From the NCBI GenBank assembly GCA_031404455.1, contig JANNHP010000187.1, positions 1-23,529 of the forward strand: a DNA stretch of 23,529 nucleotides, given 5' to 3'. Of this stretch, positions 22,004 through 23,529 are shown piece after piece (the first letter of the stretch is position 1; the number at the start of each line of letters is the position of its first letter). The position numbers were made by a program, and so were the translations under genes. Below the pieces are notes generated by a model. That model was not told the DNA's origin. It worked only from the letters and a program-made list of their open reading frames with translations, and did no database searches. This DNA is from JANNHP01 sp031404455 (GTDB lineage Bacteria > Planctomycetota > JAJSAM01 > JAJVHW01).

Positions 22004-22348
22004 ATGTCGTTCATCATCAAGCGCCGTCAGAAGGGCGCAGCGCTGGTCGAGTACGGTCTTCTCGTTGCGGGCGTCGCGCTGGTCGCCACGGCGGCGGTCG
22101 CGATCTTCGGCTCGAAGACGAGCGACCTCATCGCTTCGGTCGCGTCGGTCCTCCCGGGCCAGAACGCGGCGAACAACGGTCCGATCACGAGCGGCAAGCT
22201 CGTCGAGACCACGGCGGGCGCCACGGCGAACCCGGCCGGCAGCCCGATCGAGCTCGACGTGGACACGATCCTCACGAACTCGGGTACGGAGCGCCTCAGC
22301 ACGAATCTCGGCGTGGACATGACGACCCTCGTCATCGAGACGAACTAG
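22004..22348 (+). CDS. flp: Flp-type (type IVb) pilin, extended
   Basis: This 114-residue protein has its ATG 7 nt after AGGAGG. It is a typical Flp prepilin: a short basic leader MSFIIKRRQKG, then AALVEYGLLVAGVALVATAAVAIFG. The prepilin peptidase site is expected after Gly11, giving the mature Glu5 and Tyr6 that define the Flp motif. Usual Flp pilins have 50-75 residues. This one carries about 75 residues after the hydrophobic helix, with Thr/Asn-rich segments ('GKLVETTAGATANPAGSPIELDVDTILTNSGTERLSTNLGVDMTTLVIETN'), so it is nearly twice the normal size. It stands between the secretin gene and two hairpins, in the position of a highly expressed major pilin. The prepilin peptidase and Tad ATPase are not in the window. 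Confidence 0.93.
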   Translation: MSFIIKRRQKGAALVEYGLLVAGVALVATAAVAIFGSKTSDLIASVASVLPGQNAANNGPITSGKLVETTAGATANPAGSPIELDVDTILTNSGTERLSTNLGVDMTTLVIETN

Positions 22349-22355
22349 TCCATCC

Positions 22356-22378
22356 GCCGGGACGGAAGTCCTCCCGGC
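22356..22378. terminator. Short hairpin just after the pilin stop
   Basis: GCCGGGA and TCCCGGC form a 7-bp stem around a 9-nt loop, starting 8 nt after the pilin stop. It is the first of two consecutive hairpins before the TadE-like gene. Confidence 0.5.
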
Positions 22379-22381
22379 ATG

Positions 22382-22412
22382 CGACGGGGTCCCGCCCTGC
22401 GGGGCCCCGTCG
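22382..22412. terminator. Strong hairpin between the pilin and tadE-like genes
   Basis: Two 14-nt arms starting CGACGGGG and ending CCCCGTCG pair perfectly except for one T-G wobble, with a 3-nt loop CCT. No T-tract follows. It probably acts as a 3' stabiliser or partial terminator that raises pilin mRNA over that of the downstream genes (inference). Confidence 0.65.
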
Positions 22413-22460
22413 AACCGCAGTGCCTTTCCCCGAGACGATCGCCAGCGAGGTGGCCCAGGG

Positions 22461-23369
22461 ATGAGCGAGCTCTCCACGTCCATCAGGGTCCGCGCATCGC
22501 GTGGCGCCGTGCTCGTGGAGTTCGCTCTCGTGGCGCTCGCCTTCTACCTGCTCGTCGCCGCGATCGTGACCTTCGGGATGCTGATCCACACGGCGCAGGT
22601 GGCGCAGGACGCTGCGCGCCTCATGGCCCGCGAGCTCTCGCTCACGGCGCTCCCGGCCGCGTTCACGTTCGACCAGGCGATGGCGTCCTCGGTCGTGCGC
22701 ACCGGCATCTTCAGCCCCGACGCGCTCGTCGTGGACCTGGACGACATCCCGGGCGGCGTGAGCCTCGACACGTTCGTGGCCTCGATGCCCGACGTCAACC
22801 GCGCGCTCCGTCCGCTCATGATCTACGACGAGGTCGAGACCTCCGGCGGACTGCGCCGTCTCCTGCGCATCCCCGGCGCGCTCATCGTGTCGCCGACGGC
22901 GCCCTCCGGACTCACGGTCGCCGTGCCGCAGGTCGTCAACGTGAGCGCCTCGGGTCACGAGACGATCCGGTGGCTGCCGGTCGTCGAGGAGGTCCGCACG
23001 GACCCCGCGAACCCGGCGACCGGTCCCTTCAGCGTGACGTCGACGGCGCCCGTCGCCGGCGTCGTCGCCATCCGGATCAACATTCCGTCGCAGTCCTCTG
23101 CGATGGGGAGCTTCATCACGCAGCCGACGAACTACGCGCCCAACATGGACCATCCGGTCCTCGCCGACGACTCGGGAGTCGTCGCGGTCAACGCCGCGCC
23201 GGGTGCCCTCGCGGGCGCGCCGAGCACGACGGGCTTCGGCGCGAACGACGGCGTCTACGGCCTCGGCCACGTCGAGGCGCTGGCGAAGCAGATCCGCCCG
23301 TTCCGTCGCGTGGTGACGGCGCAGGCGTTCTTCCGGCGCGAGATCTTCACCGAGCAGTCCCTGCCGTGA
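22461..23369 (+). CDS. TadE-like pseudopilin
   Basis: This 302-residue protein starts with MSELSTSIRVRASRG, then the pseudopilin helix AVLVEFALVALAFYLLVAAIVTFGMLIHTAQVAQDAARLMAREL. Gly15 and Glu20 fit a prepilin-peptidase site with mature Glu5 (TadE/TadG motif). The downstream region has beta-strand character, with 'VVAIRINIPSQSSAMGSF' and a C-terminal 'VVTAQAFFRREIFTEQSL', as in TadE-family proteins. The family usually has 150-200 residues, so this is longer and might combine TadE and TadF/G roles. The ribosome site is weak (CAGGG next to the ATG), so it may be translated from the pilin operon at lower level. It is exported and takes part in pilus assembly or subunit display. Confidence 0.85.
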   Translation: MSELSTSIRVRASRGAVLVEFALVALAFYLLVAAIVTFGMLIHTAQVAQDAARLMARELSLTALPAAFTFDQAMASSVVRTGIFSPDALVVDLDDIPGGVSLDTFVASMPDVNRALRPLMIYDEVETSGGLRRLLRIPGALIVSPTAPSGLTVAVPQVVNVSASGHETIRWLPVVEEVRTDPANPATGPFSVTSTAPVAGVVAIRINIPSQSSAMGSFITQPTNYAPNMDHPVLADDSGVVAVNAAPGALAGAPSTTGFGANDGVYGLGHVEALAKQIRPFRRVVTAQAFFRREIFTEQSLP

Positions 23370-23391
23370 ACCAACGAAGAGGTAGGTCAAC

Positions 23392-23529
23392 ATGACGTCC
23401 GTCAAAGCACGCCGCTCGAGGAGCCCAAGCTGGTTCCTCGGGCTCGTCGTCGTCGCGGGTCTCCTCGTGATGGGCATCGCCGTCGCGTTCGTCTACGTCG
23501 CGTCGGGCGGGGTCATCACCGTGCCGTTC
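23392..23529 (+). CDS. Start of a single-span membrane protein, possibly CpaB/RcpC-like (3' end outside window)
   Basis: The first 46 residues are visible, with the ATG 22 bp after the TadE stop; AGAGGTAGG lies upstream. There is a basic N-terminus (MTSVKARRSRSPSW), one membrane helix 'FLGLVVVAGLLVMGIAVAFVYVASG' and the start of an extracytoplasmic part (GVITVPF). CpaB/RcpC has this layout (N-terminal anchor then SAF domain) and is a common neighbour in Flp loci, but the diagnostic SAF motif is not in the window. TadG or another pilus protein is also possible. Confidence 0.55.
   Translation, partial: MTSVKARRSRSPSWFLGLVVVAGLLVMGIAVAFVYVASGGVITVPF

Overview
This is a GC-rich (roughly 70%) bacterial chromosome segment with tightly packed genes, many GTG starts and frequent GTGA/ATGA start-stop overlaps. 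No rRNA, tRNA, insertion sequence, CRISPR array or phage gene was recognised. Secreted proteins with Sec signals, a pilus secretin, a di-heme peroxidase and a BrxA/B-type bacilliredoxin suggest a Gram-negative-type envelope. The combination resembles Planctomycetota or another deep-branching high-GC phylum, but that assignment is inference with modest confidence.

Layout. (1) 1-1710: the end of a family 4-type glycosyltransferase, then an exported right-handed beta-helix protein overlapping it by ATGA. (2) 1854-5550: a four-gene Kai cassette of kaiC-like, kaiB-like, a second divergent kaiB-like and a PAS/HisKA_3 histidine kinase, with three of the genes joined by start-stop overlaps. No kaiA and no response regulator are present in the window. 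(3) 5501-9638, minus strand: a moxR / DUF58 / transglutaminase operon whose last gene converges on and overlaps the kinase gene by 50 bp. (4) 9789-10760: a site-2-protease-like M50 membrane peptidase with a C-terminal tail resembling DUF6576. (5) 10901-13555: a secreted di-heme cytochrome c peroxidase (MauG/CcpA type) with a roughly 450-residue C-terminal extension, followed by a very strong hairpin. (6) 13706-16803: small single genes: a GNAT acetyltransferase, a dodecin, a secreted PrcB-like protein, a bacilliredoxin and a small conserved protein of unknown function. (7) 16839-19377, minus strand: a secreted protein with an Ig-like C-terminus and a PrsW-family membrane protease. (8) 19835-end: the start of a Flp/Tad pilus locus with secretin (cpaC/rcpA type), a long Flp pilin, a strong intercistronic hairpin, a TadE-like pseudopilin and the beginning of another membrane-anchored protein. 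The locus continues past the window.

The Kai cassette is the most interesting system. It has a double-ATPase KaiC with both catalytic Glu pairs, a Ser-Ser pair at the phosphorylation position and a C-terminal coiled coil. It is co-transcribed with two unequal KaiB proteins and a kinase that is a natural output partner. The control DNA of the pilus locus (three 10-bp tandem repeats, a 195-nt leader before the pilin and tandem hairpins after it) is the second most interesting. Many genes here are preceded by a TAnnnT hexamer resembling a -10 box, in one case placed for a leaderless mRNA.
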